64,000 nt of DNA, from positions 1 through 64,000 of the forward strand of contig CAMPCR010000001.1 of NCBI GenBank assembly GCA_946646575.1. The letters are read 5' to 3'. The stretch's first letter is position 1, and every line of letters starts with the position of its first letter. The translations under genes and the position numbers were made by a program. Below are positions 17,236 to 26,932 of this stretch, piece after piece. The notes beneath the pieces are model-generated. The model was not told the origin of the DNA. It saw nothing but the letters and a program-made list of their open reading frames with translations, and did not search any database. This DNA is from UBA3222 sp002363035 (GTDB taxonomy: Bacteria > Verrucomicrobiota > Verrucomicrobiia > Opitutales > UBA9783).

Positions 17236-17541
17236 CTACCAAGATGCCTTCGTTACCCCCGGCAACAAACCCTCGGACGCAAATTCACGCAAAATCAAAC
17301 GCGAAACGCCGAACTTTCCGTAAAAACCGCGCGAGCGCCCCGTAATCGAACAACGATTTCGATAACGAACGGGCGATGAATTACGCGGCAACAATGCCAA
17401 TTCGCGCTGAGCGGCAAAAAACGCCTCATCCGATGTTTCCGGATTTAAAATTTTCGCCTTCAACTCCTTCCGCTTCGCCGCATACTTTTTAATCAACCGC
17501 GCGCGACGCTCGTTTCGCTCAATGGAGGACTTTTTTGCCAT
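17236..17541 (-). CDS. rpsN: Small ribosomal subunit protein S14 (zinc-free form)
   Basis: A 101-residue S14 of the long form: MAKKSSIERNERRARLIKKY, LPRNSSPVRYRNRCSITGR and the end GLLPGVTKASW. It lacks the CxxC-x12-CxxC zinc ribbon of the short form, having a single Cys. It contributes to the 30S head. Standard position between rplE and rpsH. Confidence 0.97.
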   Translation of the reverse strand: MAKKSSIERNERRARLIKKYAAKRKELKAKILNPETSDEAFFAAQRELALLPRNSSPVRYRNRCSITGRSRGFYGKFGVSRLILREFASEGLLPGVTKASW

Positions 17542-17542
17542 A

Positions 17543-18085
17543 CTACTTCCGAAAAACCATTCCCAATTTTTGCAACAACAACAACGCCTCGCGATCGCTG
17601 TCGGTCGTTGTCACAATTGCAATATCCAAACCGGTATTCTGCCGACTGCTCGATTCGATTTTAATCTCCGGAAAAATCGAATGATCCTCGATACCGATGT
17701 TTAAATTGCCGCACTTATCCATCCGCTTCGAAACACCGCGAAAATCACGGATCACCGGAAGAACGATATGAATAAGACGATAAAGAAAATCGTACATCCG
17801 CTTCCCGCGCAACGTCGCCTTAACACCCGACGGCATCCCCTGACGCAGCTTGAAATTCGAAATACTCTTCTTGGCTTTAATCAACAGAGGCTTTTGTCCC
17901 GCGATTAAACCAATTTCTTTCACCAACTGCTCCACGTGCGCCTTATCCGCCTCCGCATCAATGCGGGAATTCAAAACAATCTTCTCGAGCTTCGGAACAC
18001 GATGGATATTTTTAATCTCCAACTCTTTTTCGAGAGCGGGAACCACCTGTTGCTCGTACAAATCCTTCAAAACGGTCGTCGCCAT
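17543..18085 (-). CDS. rplE: Large ribosomal subunit protein L5
   Basis: A 180-residue L5, which binds 5S rRNA and contacts the P-site tRNA and S13. Blocks: NIHRVPKLEKIVLNSRID, LRQGMPSGVKATLRGKRMYDFL and the C-terminal region DIAIVTTTDSDREALLLLQ. The ATG at 18085 is preferred to an in-frame codon nine bases upstream because it lies just after the rplX stop with AAGGGTGAG as the ribosome binding site. Confidence 0.96.
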   Translation of the reverse strand: MATTVLKDLYEQQVVPALEKELEIKNIHRVPKLEKIVLNSRIDAEADKAHVEQLVKEIGLIAGQKPLLIKAKKSISNFKLRQGMPSGVKATLRGKRMYDFLYRLIHIVLPVIRDFRGVSKRMDKCGNLNIGIEDHSIFPEIKIESSSRQNTGLDIAIVTTTDSDREALLLLQKLGMVFRK

Positions 18086-18090
18086 AACAC

Positions 18091-18363
18091 TCACCCTTCT
18101 TTGGAACGTTCAATACCCTTCTTCGCACCTGCAGTTTTGACGCCGACCAACATCACATTCGAATAATGAATCGGCATCTCTGTCTCAATCATCCCGCCCT
18201 TCGGATTTTCCTGCGATTTTTTGAGACACCTTTTACGCACATTCACACCCTCAACCAAAACGCGTTGAGAATCGCGAAGCACCTTCAAAACCTTCCCTTT
18301 TTTTCCTTTATGTTCCCCGGAAATCACAACCACTTCCGAATCCCGCTTGATTTTAAATTTCAT
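18091..18363 (-). CDS. rplX: Large ribosomal subunit protein L24
   Basis: A 90-residue L24 with the KOW motif in VVVISGEHKGKKGKVLKV, followed by VLVEGVNVRKRCLKKSQENP and GGMIETEMPIHYSNVML. It starts 50S assembly by binding the 5' end of 23S rRNA. The start codon overlaps the rplN stop codon (TAATG). Confidence 0.97.
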   Translation of the reverse strand: MKFKIKRDSEVVVISGEHKGKKGKVLKVLRDSQRVLVEGVNVRKRCLKKSQENPKGGMIETEMPIHYSNVMLVGVKTAGAKKGIERSKEG

Positions 18364-18728
18364 TACAAAACCTCCGGAGCCAAAGAAATAATTTTTGAAA
18401 AATTCTTCTGACGCAATTCGCGTGCCACCGGACCAAACACACGCGTTCCTTTCGGATTATTGGCGGCGTCGATAATCACACATGCATTATCGTCAAAACG
18501 CAACCCGGAACCGTCTTCCCGCAAAATCGGATAAGCGGTACGAACCACCACGGCACGCACGACTTCCCCCTTTTTGACGCTCGCCTCGGGCGTGCTCTCT
18601 TTCACGGAACCGATGACAATATCACCAATCCCGGCGGTCCGACTTAATTGCCCCAGACGACGGATCACCGCAACCCTTTTTGCACCAGTGTTATCCGCCA
18701 CATTCAACACGCTCCCCATCTGCAACAT
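18363..18728 (-). CDS. rplN: Large ribosomal subunit protein L14
   Basis: A 121-residue L14 at the subunit interface. MLQMGSVLNVADNTGAKRV, KKGEVVRAVVVRT and the C-terminal RGTRVFGPVARELRQKNFSKI-like block (here KGTRVFGPVARELR) are diagnostic. The stop codon overlaps the rplX start, indicating translational coupling. Confidence 0.97.
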   Translation of the reverse strand: MLQMGSVLNVADNTGAKRVAVIRRLGQLSRTAGIGDIVIGSVKESTPEASVKKGEVVRAVVVRTAYPILREDGSGLRFDDNACVIIDAANNPKGTRVFGPVARELRQKNFSKIISLAPEVL

Positions 18729-18734
18729 AACGTC

Positions 18735-19001
18735 CTACCCCTGCACTTTCTCCAACAAGCGAACCACACGCCAACGCTTTAAATGACTTAAGGGGCGCGT
18801 CGACATAATCTCAACCCGATCACCGACTTGACACTTATTCTCCTGATCATGCGCATACAACACCGTCTTGCGCTTAATTTCCTTTCGAAACAACGGATGC
18901 GGCTTCTTGTAAAAAAATACCACCTTCACCGTCTTATCCCCCAAACGCCCTCTGACTTCACCAACCAGCGTTTTACGCAATTTCCTCTGTTCCTGTTCCA
19001 T
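18735..19001 (-). CDS. rpsQ: Small ribosomal subunit protein S17
   Basis: An 88-residue OB-fold protein that binds the 5' domain of 16S rRNA. LVGEVRGRLGDKTVKVVF, HPLFRKEIKRKTVLYAHDQEN-type sequence and MSTRPLSHLKRWRVVRLLEK identify S17. It is six bases from rplN and follows rpmC by nine. Confidence 0.97.
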   Translation of the reverse strand: MEQEQRKLRKTLVGEVRGRLGDKTVKVVFFYKKPHPLFRKEIKRKTVLYAHDQENKCQVGDRVEIMSTRPLSHLKRWRVVRLLEKVQG

Positions 19002-19010
19002 TCTCCGCCT

Positions 19011-19199
19011 TTATAACGACTGCCTCGACAAAACCGTCAAAATGCGCGCCCGATCTTTCCTGCATTGACGCAACTCGGACGGAACTTTCAATTGCCCCAA
19101 CTGCTTCTTCATGCGCAACTCCAACATCTGCTGCGATAACTTCGCCAACTTCTCTCGCAACTCCGCAGGCTTCAACGTCGAAAAATCCTTCTTTTTCAC
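19011..19199 (-). CDS. rpmC: Large ribosomal subunit protein L29
   Basis: A 62-residue helical hairpin protein near the tunnel exit. LKPAELREKLAKLSQQMLEL followed by RMKKQLGQLKVPSELRQCRK is typical. I place the start at a GTG (19199), three bases after the rplP stop codon; an upstream in-frame ATG at 19244 would add 15 residues and overlap rplP by over 40 bases. Confidence 0.93.
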   Translation of the reverse strand: MKKKDFSTLKPAELREKLAKLSQQMLELRMKKQLGQLKVPSELRQCRKDRARILTVLSRQSL

Positions 19200-19201
19200 A
19201 C

Positions 19202-19627
19202 CTAAAACCGCTGAACCAACGCCTCCTGACTTAAAAACCGGCAACGTAAACCCAACTTCCGATCCGCCAGCGACATCGCCTCCTGCGCCACCGCCAACGG
19301 CACGCCGGTGACCTCAAACAAAATCATCCCGGGCTTTACGATCGTCACCCAATACTCCACACTGCCCTTCCCTTTTCCCATACGGGTCTCGGCAGGCTTG
19401 CGGGTAATCGGCTTCTGCGGGAACACGCGCAACCACATTTTTCCCTTTCGCTTCAAATGACGGTTAATCGCCACACGCGCCGCTTCCAACTGCGCCGCCG
19501 TAATACGCCCGCGTTCCAACACCTGAATACCAAACGTTCCGAAAGCCAATTCCGCACCGCCTTTGGCATTACCGTAAATACGCCCCTTTTGAACCTTGGC
19601 GTATTTCGTCCGAGCCGGAAGTAACAT
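19202..19627 (-). CDS. rplP: Large ribosomal subunit protein L16
   Basis: A 141-residue L16 that organises the A-site region of the 50S subunit. MLLPARTKYAKVQKGR, FGTFGIQVLERGRITAAQLE and RMGKGKGSVEYWVTIVKPG are diagnostic, including the GKGKG loop. ATG at 19627 is the family start; another ATG two codons upstream is possible. Confidence 0.97.
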   Translation of the reverse strand: MLLPARTKYAKVQKGRIYGNAKGGAELAFGTFGIQVLERGRITAAQLEAARVAINRHLKRKGKMWLRVFPQKPITRKPAETRMGKGKGSVEYWVTIVKPGMILFEVTGVPLAVAQEAMSLADRKLGLRCRFLSQEALVQRF

Positions 19628-19636
19628 TGCCATCGC

Positions 19637-20266
19637 TTATTCCTTCTTCCCCTCCGTACAAACCCAACACTTGACACCGATGGTGCCGTACACCGTCTGT
19701 GCCTCCGTAAAACCGTAATCCACATCCGCGCGCAACGTATGCAACGGAACGGAACCGAAACGTTGCGATTCCGAACGGGCAATTTCGGCACCGCCCAAGC
19801 GTCCGGAACACTGCAAACGAATCCCCTTCGCGCCCATGCTCATTGCCAACTGTGTCGCTTTTTTCATGGCGCGACGGAACGAAACGCGACGCTCCAGCTG
19901 CACCGCGATATTTTCCGCAATCAATTTCGCCGTCAAATCGGGACTCTTCACTTCCTGAACATCCAGAAGAACCTCTTTCCCCAGCAACTTACGAAGCGAC
20001 GTGCGCAATTTTTCCAAATCCTGACCTCTGCGACCGACAATCACGCCAGGACGACCGCTCGAAATCGTTACGCGAACACGCGTTCCCGCACGCTCTATGA
20101 GAACATCCCGAACGGACGCATAATGCAATTTCTCCCCCAGAAAGCGACGAACGACAAAATCCTCCTTTATGCGGGACGCATAACCCGAACCTTCGGCATA
20201 CCAACAGGAACGCCAATCACGACGCACCGGCAAACGAAAACCGATCGGATTTACCTTCTGTCCCAT
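19637..20266 (-). CDS. rpsC: Small ribosomal subunit protein S3
   Basis: A 209-residue S3 with the KH domain (VRVTISSGRPGVIVGRRGQD containing the GxxG-type loop) and the C-terminal half RRAMKKATQLAMSMGAKGIR and LGGAEIARSESQRFG. It lines the mRNA entry channel. The start MGQKVNPIGFRL is the family norm. Confidence 0.97.
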   Translation of the reverse strand: MGQKVNPIGFRLPVRRDWRSCWYAEGSGYASRIKEDFVVRRFLGEKLHYASVRDVLIERAGTRVRVTISSGRPGVIVGRRGQDLEKLRTSLRKLLGKEVLLDVQEVKSPDLTAKLIAENIAVQLERRVSFRRAMKKATQLAMSMGAKGIRLQCSGRLGGAEIARSESQRFGSVPLHTLRADVDYGFTEAQTVYGTIGVKCWVCTEGKKE

Positions 20267-20267
20267 A

Positions 20268-20627
20268 CTAACCTTCCCGAGCCTGGCGTTTTTCCCCGTC
20301 CCATGTCAACACAATCTTAATACGACTGCCGCGCTTGCGAATTGGATGCGCCGAACCGCGCGAAACCGGCTGAAAACGCTTCATCGCCACGCCTTCGTCA
20401 ATGCGCGCTTCGCAAATTGATAAACGCTCGCCGGAGATATTCAAATTATTCTCGGCATTTGCAACGGCACTTTTGACGGACTTCCACAAGAGACGCGCGG
20501 ATTTTTGCTTCATCCAGCGCAACGTCTGCAACGCCTCCTGCGCCTGCATCCCAACCAAGCACCCTGCTATCGGTCGCAACTTAAGCGGCGAAATACGAAC
20601 ATTCTTCACTAAAGCTTGTACTTTCAT
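20268..20627 (-). CDS. rplV: Large ribosomal subunit protein L22
   Basis: A 119-residue L22, whose extended hairpin lines the exit tunnel. VKNVRISPLKLRPIAGCLVG, SAVANAENNLNISGERL and RGSAHPIRKRGSRIKIVL are the family blocks. Tunnel-loop residues near PRGSAHPIRKR resemble the consensus GRAxxIxKR, with a Ser-Ala-His-Pro variant. The start overlaps the rpsS stop. Confidence 0.96.
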   Translation of the reverse strand: MKVQALVKNVRISPLKLRPIAGCLVGMQAQEALQTLRWMKQKSARLLWKSVKSAVANAENNLNISGERLSICEARIDEGVAMKRFQPVSRGSAHPIRKRGSRIKIVLTWDGEKRQAREG

Positions 20628-20899
20628 CAGGCTTTTCTCGTATGCGGGTTATGAGCTTTAAACGTACGGGTCGGAGCAAACTCACCCAATTTATGCCCAA
20701 CCATATTTTCCGTCACATACACCGGAAGAAACGTCTTCCCGTTATGCACATTGAAATTCAAACCGATAAAATCCGGCGTAATGGTCGAGCGACGCGACCA
20801 CGTTTGAATGGGTCTTTTATCACCCGATTGGACACAGGCACTTACCTTATCCATCAGCTTCGGATCCACAAAAAAACCTTTCTTTAACGAACGTGCCAT
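20627..20899 (-). CDS. rpsS: Small ribosomal subunit protein S19
   Basis: A 90-residue S19 of the 30S head. MARSLKKGFFVDPKLMDKV, TWSRRSTITPDFIGLNFNVH and MVGHKLGEFAPTRTFKAH are characteristic. Its stop codon overlaps the rplV start codon by one base, consistent with coupling within the S10 group. Confidence 0.97.
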   Translation of the reverse strand: MARSLKKGFFVDPKLMDKVSACVQSGDKRPIQTWSRRSTITPDFIGLNFNVHNGKTFLPVYVTENMVGHKLGEFAPTRTFKAHNPHTRKA

Positions 20900-20902
20900 A
20901 GA

Positions 20903-21748
20903 TTACCCTCTCTTCACCTTCTTGCCGTTACGACGCACCAAAATAAACCGATCGCTTGCATTTGTACGTTTGCGCGTGATGTAACCCTTTGCAAGCTGCC
21001 CCCAGGGCGAAACCGGATGATTACCACCGCCCGTTTCTCCGCCGCCCATCGGGTGATCGATCGGATTCATCGCGCAACCGCGAACGTGCGGACGGCGCCC
21101 TTTCCAACGCGCACGCCCGGCTTTCCCCATCACCGCATTCTGATGATCGGAATTACCGACGCGCCCGATGGTCGCGCGACAACGCTCATCCACCAAACGG
21201 ATTTCGCCACTTGGCATCTTTAAAGACGCATATCCTTTATCAAAACCGACAATCTCCAGCGATGCCCCCGCCGACCGCGCCAAAGCCGCCCCCTTCCCGG
21301 GAACCATTTCAACGGCATGAATTTTCAAGCCCGACGGAATACAGGACAACGGAAAACTCATCCCGATCCGATAATTCGAAACCGCTTTATCCAACGAGAC
21401 CACCGAATCACCGACCCGCAACCCTTCCGGCGCCAAAATATAAGCTTTCTCGCCGTCGGCATACTTTAACAATGCCAAAAGTGCCGAACGATTGGGATCG
21501 TATTCAATCGCTTCAACCACGGCAGGAACCGCCAACTTGGAACGCTTAAAATCAACCGCCCGCCAAAGACGCTTATGACCGCCACCGCGATGGCGCAACG
21601 TAATGCGACCGTAACAATTGCGCCCCTTTGAAAAATGACGCCCCGAGATCAACGAACACCCAGCAGGCTTTTTACTCACCTCCACCTTGTTGCTGACCAA
21701 AAACCGACAACTCGACGTTACCGGAACCGATTTAATAAGTACCATCAT
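20903..21748 (-). CDS. rplB: Large ribosomal subunit protein L2
   Basis: A 281-residue L2, needed for subunit joining and peptidyl-transferase centre architecture. NCYGRITLRHRGGGHKRLWR, VEAIEYDPNRSALLALLKY and KAGRARWKGRRPHVRGCAMNP-type sequence are diagnostic. In the C-terminal loop the usual DHPHGGGEG reads DHPMGGGETGGG: the first His (E. coli His229, counting without Met) is kept, the second is Met. An ATG pair opens the gene; 21745 is equally possible. Confidence 0.97.
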   Translation of the reverse strand: MMVLIKSVPVTSSCRFLVSNKVEVSKKPAGCSLISGRHFSKGRNCYGRITLRHRGGGHKRLWRAVDFKRSKLAVPAVVEAIEYDPNRSALLALLKYADGEKAYILAPEGLRVGDSVVSLDKAVSNYRIGMSFPLSCIPSGLKIHAVEMVPGKGAALARSAGASLEIVGFDKGYASLKMPSGEIRLVDERCRATIGRVGNSDHQNAVMGKAGRARWKGRRPHVRGCAMNPIDHPMGGGETGGGNHPVSPWGQLAKGYITRKRTNASDRFILVRRNGKKVKRG

Positions 21749-21752
21749 CCCC

Positions 21753-22043
21753 TTATATCACTTCGATGTGATACCCTTTCTCTAAAAACACCAACGCCTT
21801 TTTCATGCCGCCGACCGCCCCCGGCAACGACTTCCGCATGCGACTCCGCTTGATTTTCGGCTTACGAACAAGAATATTCACCTTTTTAACCTTCACCTTA
21901 AAAGCCGCTTCCACCGCATCCGCAACCGCCGTACGATTGGCATCCGCAACAACCTCAAACGTATAACAATTTCCGACCGCAGACAAATTGCTCACCTTTT
22001 CCGTTACGCGATACTCTTTTAAAATGTTCCAAGGTTCCGCCAT
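21753..22043 (-). CDS. rplW: Large ribosomal subunit protein L23
   Basis: A 96-residue L23 at the tunnel exit, docking site for trigger factor and SRP. YRVTEKVSNLSAVGNCYTFEV, AVADAVEAAFKVKVKKVN and RKPKIKRSRMRKSLPG fit the family. It lies between rplD and rplB as usual, with gaps of 3 and 4 bases. Confidence 0.96.
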   Translation of the reverse strand: MAEPWNILKEYRVTEKVSNLSAVGNCYTFEVVADANRTAVADAVEAAFKVKVKKVNILVRKPKIKRSRMRKSLPGAVGGMKKALVFLEKGYHIEVI

Positions 22044-22046
22044 ATT

Positions 22047-22679
22047 TTACTCCTCCGCCTTCGTTTTCTCAAAAAACGCCGTCAACGCACGCTCCGTTAC
22101 AACAATGTTTGAATAAAGCGTCACATCCAGCGCACTCACGGAAGACATGTCAATCGAAAACACGCGCTTCAAATTCCGAAGCGACAACAGTTGGTTTTTC
22201 GAAAATTCACTGTCCAACAACAAACAGGAACGTTGCGTTATCTTGTTAAAAACCGCCGCCATTTCCCGTGTTTTGGGAGTTTCCTGCGATTTCAACGCCT
22301 CCAACACAAACAATTTTCCTTCGCAAACCGCATCAAACAATGCCCGCTGCAACGCCAAACGTTTTTCTTTGCGATTCAAACGCACCGAAAAATCGCGCGG
22401 CTTCGGTCCGAAAACAACACCGCCGCCGCGAGCCAACGGACTGCGCTTTTCGCCCTGACGCGCCATACCCGTCCCTTTTTGACGGAACGGTTTCTTGCCG
22501 GAACCCTTCACGTCGCCGCGCGTCTTCGTGCAGGCATTTCCCTGGCGCGCATTCGCACGATACGCTAAAATGACCTCTTTCAACACCTGAAGCCCGCGAT
22601 CGCCTTCAAACTCAACCATGGCATACTCGCGCTCGCCTTTTGCCTCACCGGTCACATCGTAAAACGGAATTTTCATCAT
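22047..22679 (-). CDS. rplD: Large ribosomal subunit protein L4
   Basis: A 210-residue L4 whose long loop lines the tunnel: NARQGNACTKTRGDVKGSGK and PFRQKGTGMARQGEKRSPLAR match TRAEVxGSGKKPWRQKGTGRAR. The C-terminal domain is less conserved. Two adjacent ATG codons open the gene. In E. coli L4 also represses the S10 operon; no leader structure was found here because the gene is internal to a longer run. Confidence 0.95.
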   Translation of the reverse strand: MMKIPFYDVTGEAKGEREYAMVEFEGDRGLQVLKEVILAYRANARQGNACTKTRGDVKGSGKKPFRQKGTGMARQGEKRSPLARGGGVVFGPKPRDFSVRLNRKEKRLALQRALFDAVCEGKLFVLEALKSQETPKTREMAAVFNKITQRSCLLLDSEFSKNQLLSLRNLKRVFSIDMSSVSALDVTLYSNIVVTERALTAFFEKTKAEE

Positions 22680-22692
22680 TCTTTCCTTTTAT

Positions 22693-23328
22693 TTACATAA
22701 CACTCTTCGCTTTACGAAGGAACACAAAACCGCCTTTGGCTCCCGGAAGGCTGCCTTTCAAGACAATCAGACGCTTCTCGGGAAGAACCTTCACGACTTC
22801 CAAATTCTTAACCGTCGTACACACGCATCCCATATGACCCGGCATTTTTTGGTTTTTAATGACGTGCCCCATACGACGAAAATGTCCGTAACTTCCGCCA
22901 CGACGATGCGACATCGAACCGTGCGTTGCTCGTCCGCCGCCGAACTCGTAGCGGAATACCACGCCCTGAAAACCCTTCCCTTTACTGACGGCAACCGCAT
23001 CCACCAACTGCCCTTCCGCAAACAAATCCGTATTCAGCGATTGACCTAAAGAAAAAGCACTTACATCATCCGTCGTAAATTCCTTGAAACACGACAAATT
23101 TTCCTCAACGGACGCCTTCTTCAGATGACCCGCAATCGGCGCGGTTACCTTATTCTTAACGCCGTACGCCAGCTGAACCGCCGTATAACCGTCCGTCTCT
23201 GCCGTTTTTATCTGACTCACAACGCACGGCTCCGCCAAAACAACCGTCACCGGCAACAGACGGTTGTCCTTATCAAACAACTGCGTCATGCCGACTTTCT
23301 TCCCAACCAATAACAACCGATCTTTCAT
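22693..23328 (-). CDS. rplC: Large ribosomal subunit protein L3
   Basis: A 211-residue L3. LLVGKKVGMTQLFDKDNRLL at the start, VSKGKGFQGVVFRYEFGGGR and ATHGSMSHRRGGSYGHFRR with HMGCVCTTVKNLEVVKVLPE are family blocks; the Gly-rich loop reaches the peptidyl-transferase centre. It is separated from rpsJ by 76 bases, the largest gap within the S10 group. Confidence 0.97.
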   Translation of the reverse strand: MKDRLLLVGKKVGMTQLFDKDNRLLPVTVVLAEPCVVSQIKTAETDGYTAVQLAYGVKNKVTAPIAGHLKKASVEENLSCFKEFTTDDVSAFSLGQSLNTDLFAEGQLVDAVAVSKGKGFQGVVFRYEFGGGRATHGSMSHRRGGSYGHFRRMGHVIKNQKMPGHMGCVCTTVKNLEVVKVLPEKRLIVLKGSLPGAKGGFVFLRKAKSVM

Positions 23329-23404
23329 ACTGCTAAGCGGCAGGTCGAAGCAACAACCTGCATTAGAACTAAAAAATTTACGCCATGCCCGTCAATAAAA
23401 AACA

Positions 23405-23710
23405 TTAAAGATGAACGGCAATCTCCACACCCGCCGGTAAATTTAAACGCTTCAAGTCATCTACCGTCTGCGGCGTCGCCTCTTTAATTAAAATTAAACG
23501 ACTGTGCGTACGCAATTCAAACTGATCCATCGACTTTTTATCGACGTGCGGCGAACGGTTCACCGTAAAACGTTCGATGTGCGTCGGCATCGGCACGGGA
23601 CCACACACCCGCGAACCCGAATGTTTGGCGGTATTTACAATTTCCGCCGCCGACTTATCCAACATTCGATAATCGAAGCTTTTCAACTTAATCTCAATTT
23701 TTTCCGCCAT
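23405..23710 (-). CDS. rpsJ: Small ribosomal subunit protein S10
   Basis: A 101-residue S10 (NusE), which acts in the 30S head and in NusG-linked transcription antitermination. KIEIKLKSFDYRMLDKSAAE, GPVPMPTHIERFTVNRSPHV and DQFELRTHSRLILIKEATP are diagnostic. The ATG at 23710 follows a good ribosome binding site (AAGGGTGAGG) just downstream of fusA, so the str and S10 groups are joined. Confidence 0.97.
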   Translation of the reverse strand: MAEKIEIKLKSFDYRMLDKSAAEIVNTAKHSGSRVCGPVPMPTHIERFTVNRSPHVDKKSMDQFELRTHSRLILIKEATPQTVDDLKRLNLPAGVEIAVHL

Positions 23711-23721
23711 ATTCCTCACCC

Positions 23722-25866
<2,145 letters not shown>

Positions 25867-25872
25867 AGCCGT

Positions 25873-26346
25873 TTAAGACCAGCGGAAATGCGCAAAGGCA
25901 CGATTTGCCTGCGCCATACGATGGACCTCCTCCTTTTTCTTCACCACTTCGCCCGTATTGTTGTACGCATCCAGCAGTTCATTCGCCAATCCTTCCGCCA
26001 TTGTTCCCTTGCGCTTATCCGCCGCCAATACGAGCCAACGAAACGCCAAACCGATTTGACGTTGATAGGGAACTTCCATCGGCACCTGATAGGTCGCACC
26101 GCCCACGCGGCGACTTTTCACTTCCAGCTTCGGACGAATGTTCTCCAAAGCCGCCAACATGAAATCCATCGGATCACCCTTACCCAATGTTTCGCTTACT
26201 TTCTCGATCGCCCCGTACACAATGCGGCGCGCCAAAGACTTCTTCCCGCAACGCATCACGCGGTTCGTCAACTGCTCCACCAACGGGCTGTTGTAACGCG
26301 GATCTCCCTTTATCTCCCGACGTATCGCTCTTCGACGACGTGACAT
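25873..26346 (-). CDS. rpsG: Small ribosomal subunit protein S7
   Basis: A 157-residue S7, the head assembly initiator at the E site. MSRRRRAIRREIKGDPRYNS, LVEQLTNRVMRCGKKSLARR and RVGGATYQVPMEVPYQRQIGL identify it; the end ANRAFAHFRWS is the long form. It is nine bases downstream of rpsL. Confidence 0.97.
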   Translation of the reverse strand: MSRRRRAIRREIKGDPRYNSPLVEQLTNRVMRCGKKSLARRIVYGAIEKVSETLGKGDPMDFMLAALENIRPKLEVKSRRVGGATYQVPMEVPYQRQIGLAFRWLVLAADKRKGTMAEGLANELLDAYNNTGEVVKKKEEVHRMAQANRAFAHFRWS

Positions 26347-26355
26347 AACAAAACC

Positions 26356-26739
26356 TTACTTTTTCGCTTCCTTCGGACGATGCACGCCGTATTTAGAACG
26401 ACTGCGACGACGCTTCTCCACACCCTGCGCATCCAACGTCCCGCGCACCACGTGATAACGCACACCGGGCAGATCGGGTACGCACCCGCCGCGCACCAAC
26501 ACAATACTGTGCTCCTGCAGATTATGCCCTTCATCGGGAATGTAAGCGATTACTTCCGACCCGTTCGTTAAACGCACCTTGGTCACTTTACGAACCGCGG
26601 AATTCGGCTTCTTCGGCGTACGCGTCATCACCTGAATGCACACGCCGCGCTTAAACGGATGCTTCTCCAACGCCGGCGCGGACGACTTCGAACGTACCGC
26701 CCGCCTCGGATGCGAAATAAGCTGATTGATGGTAGGCAT
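26356..26739 (-). CDS. rpsL: Small ribosomal subunit protein S12 with altered streptomycin loop
   Basis: A 127-residue S12, which monitors codon-anticodon pairing in the decoding centre. MPTINQLISHPRRAVRSK, TRTPKKPNSAVRKVTKVRL and GHNLQEHSIVLVRGG are normal. The conserved loop GGRVKDLPGVRYH reads GGCVPDLPGVRYH here, checked at the codon level (TGC, GTA, CCC). These are E. coli positions Arg85 and Lys87; Lys87 changes are a classic cause of streptomycin resistance. The other classic site, Lys42 in PKKPNSA, is unchanged. About 193 bases separate it from rpoC. Confidence 0.97.
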   Translation of the reverse strand: MPTINQLISHPRRAVRSKSSAPALEKHPFKRGVCIQVMTRTPKKPNSAVRKVTKVRLTNGSEVIAYIPDEGHNLQEHSIVLVRGGCVPDLPGVRYHVVRGTLDAQGVEKRRRSRSKYGVHRPKEAKK

Positions 26740-26932
26740 TTTATCTCAACACTTCATTAACAAAAATTCACGCAACGGAACGCAAGCTTTTTTTACACGA
26801 CATCCCGCTTCCGCGACCGCTTCGACATACATCCGAACCGACAAACAACACCACTTCGACCGCAGAATACGCAAAACCGCTTCGAAAACGCCGTATATCT
26901 GCCCGAAACTTCCATTACTTTCGCTTTCACAA

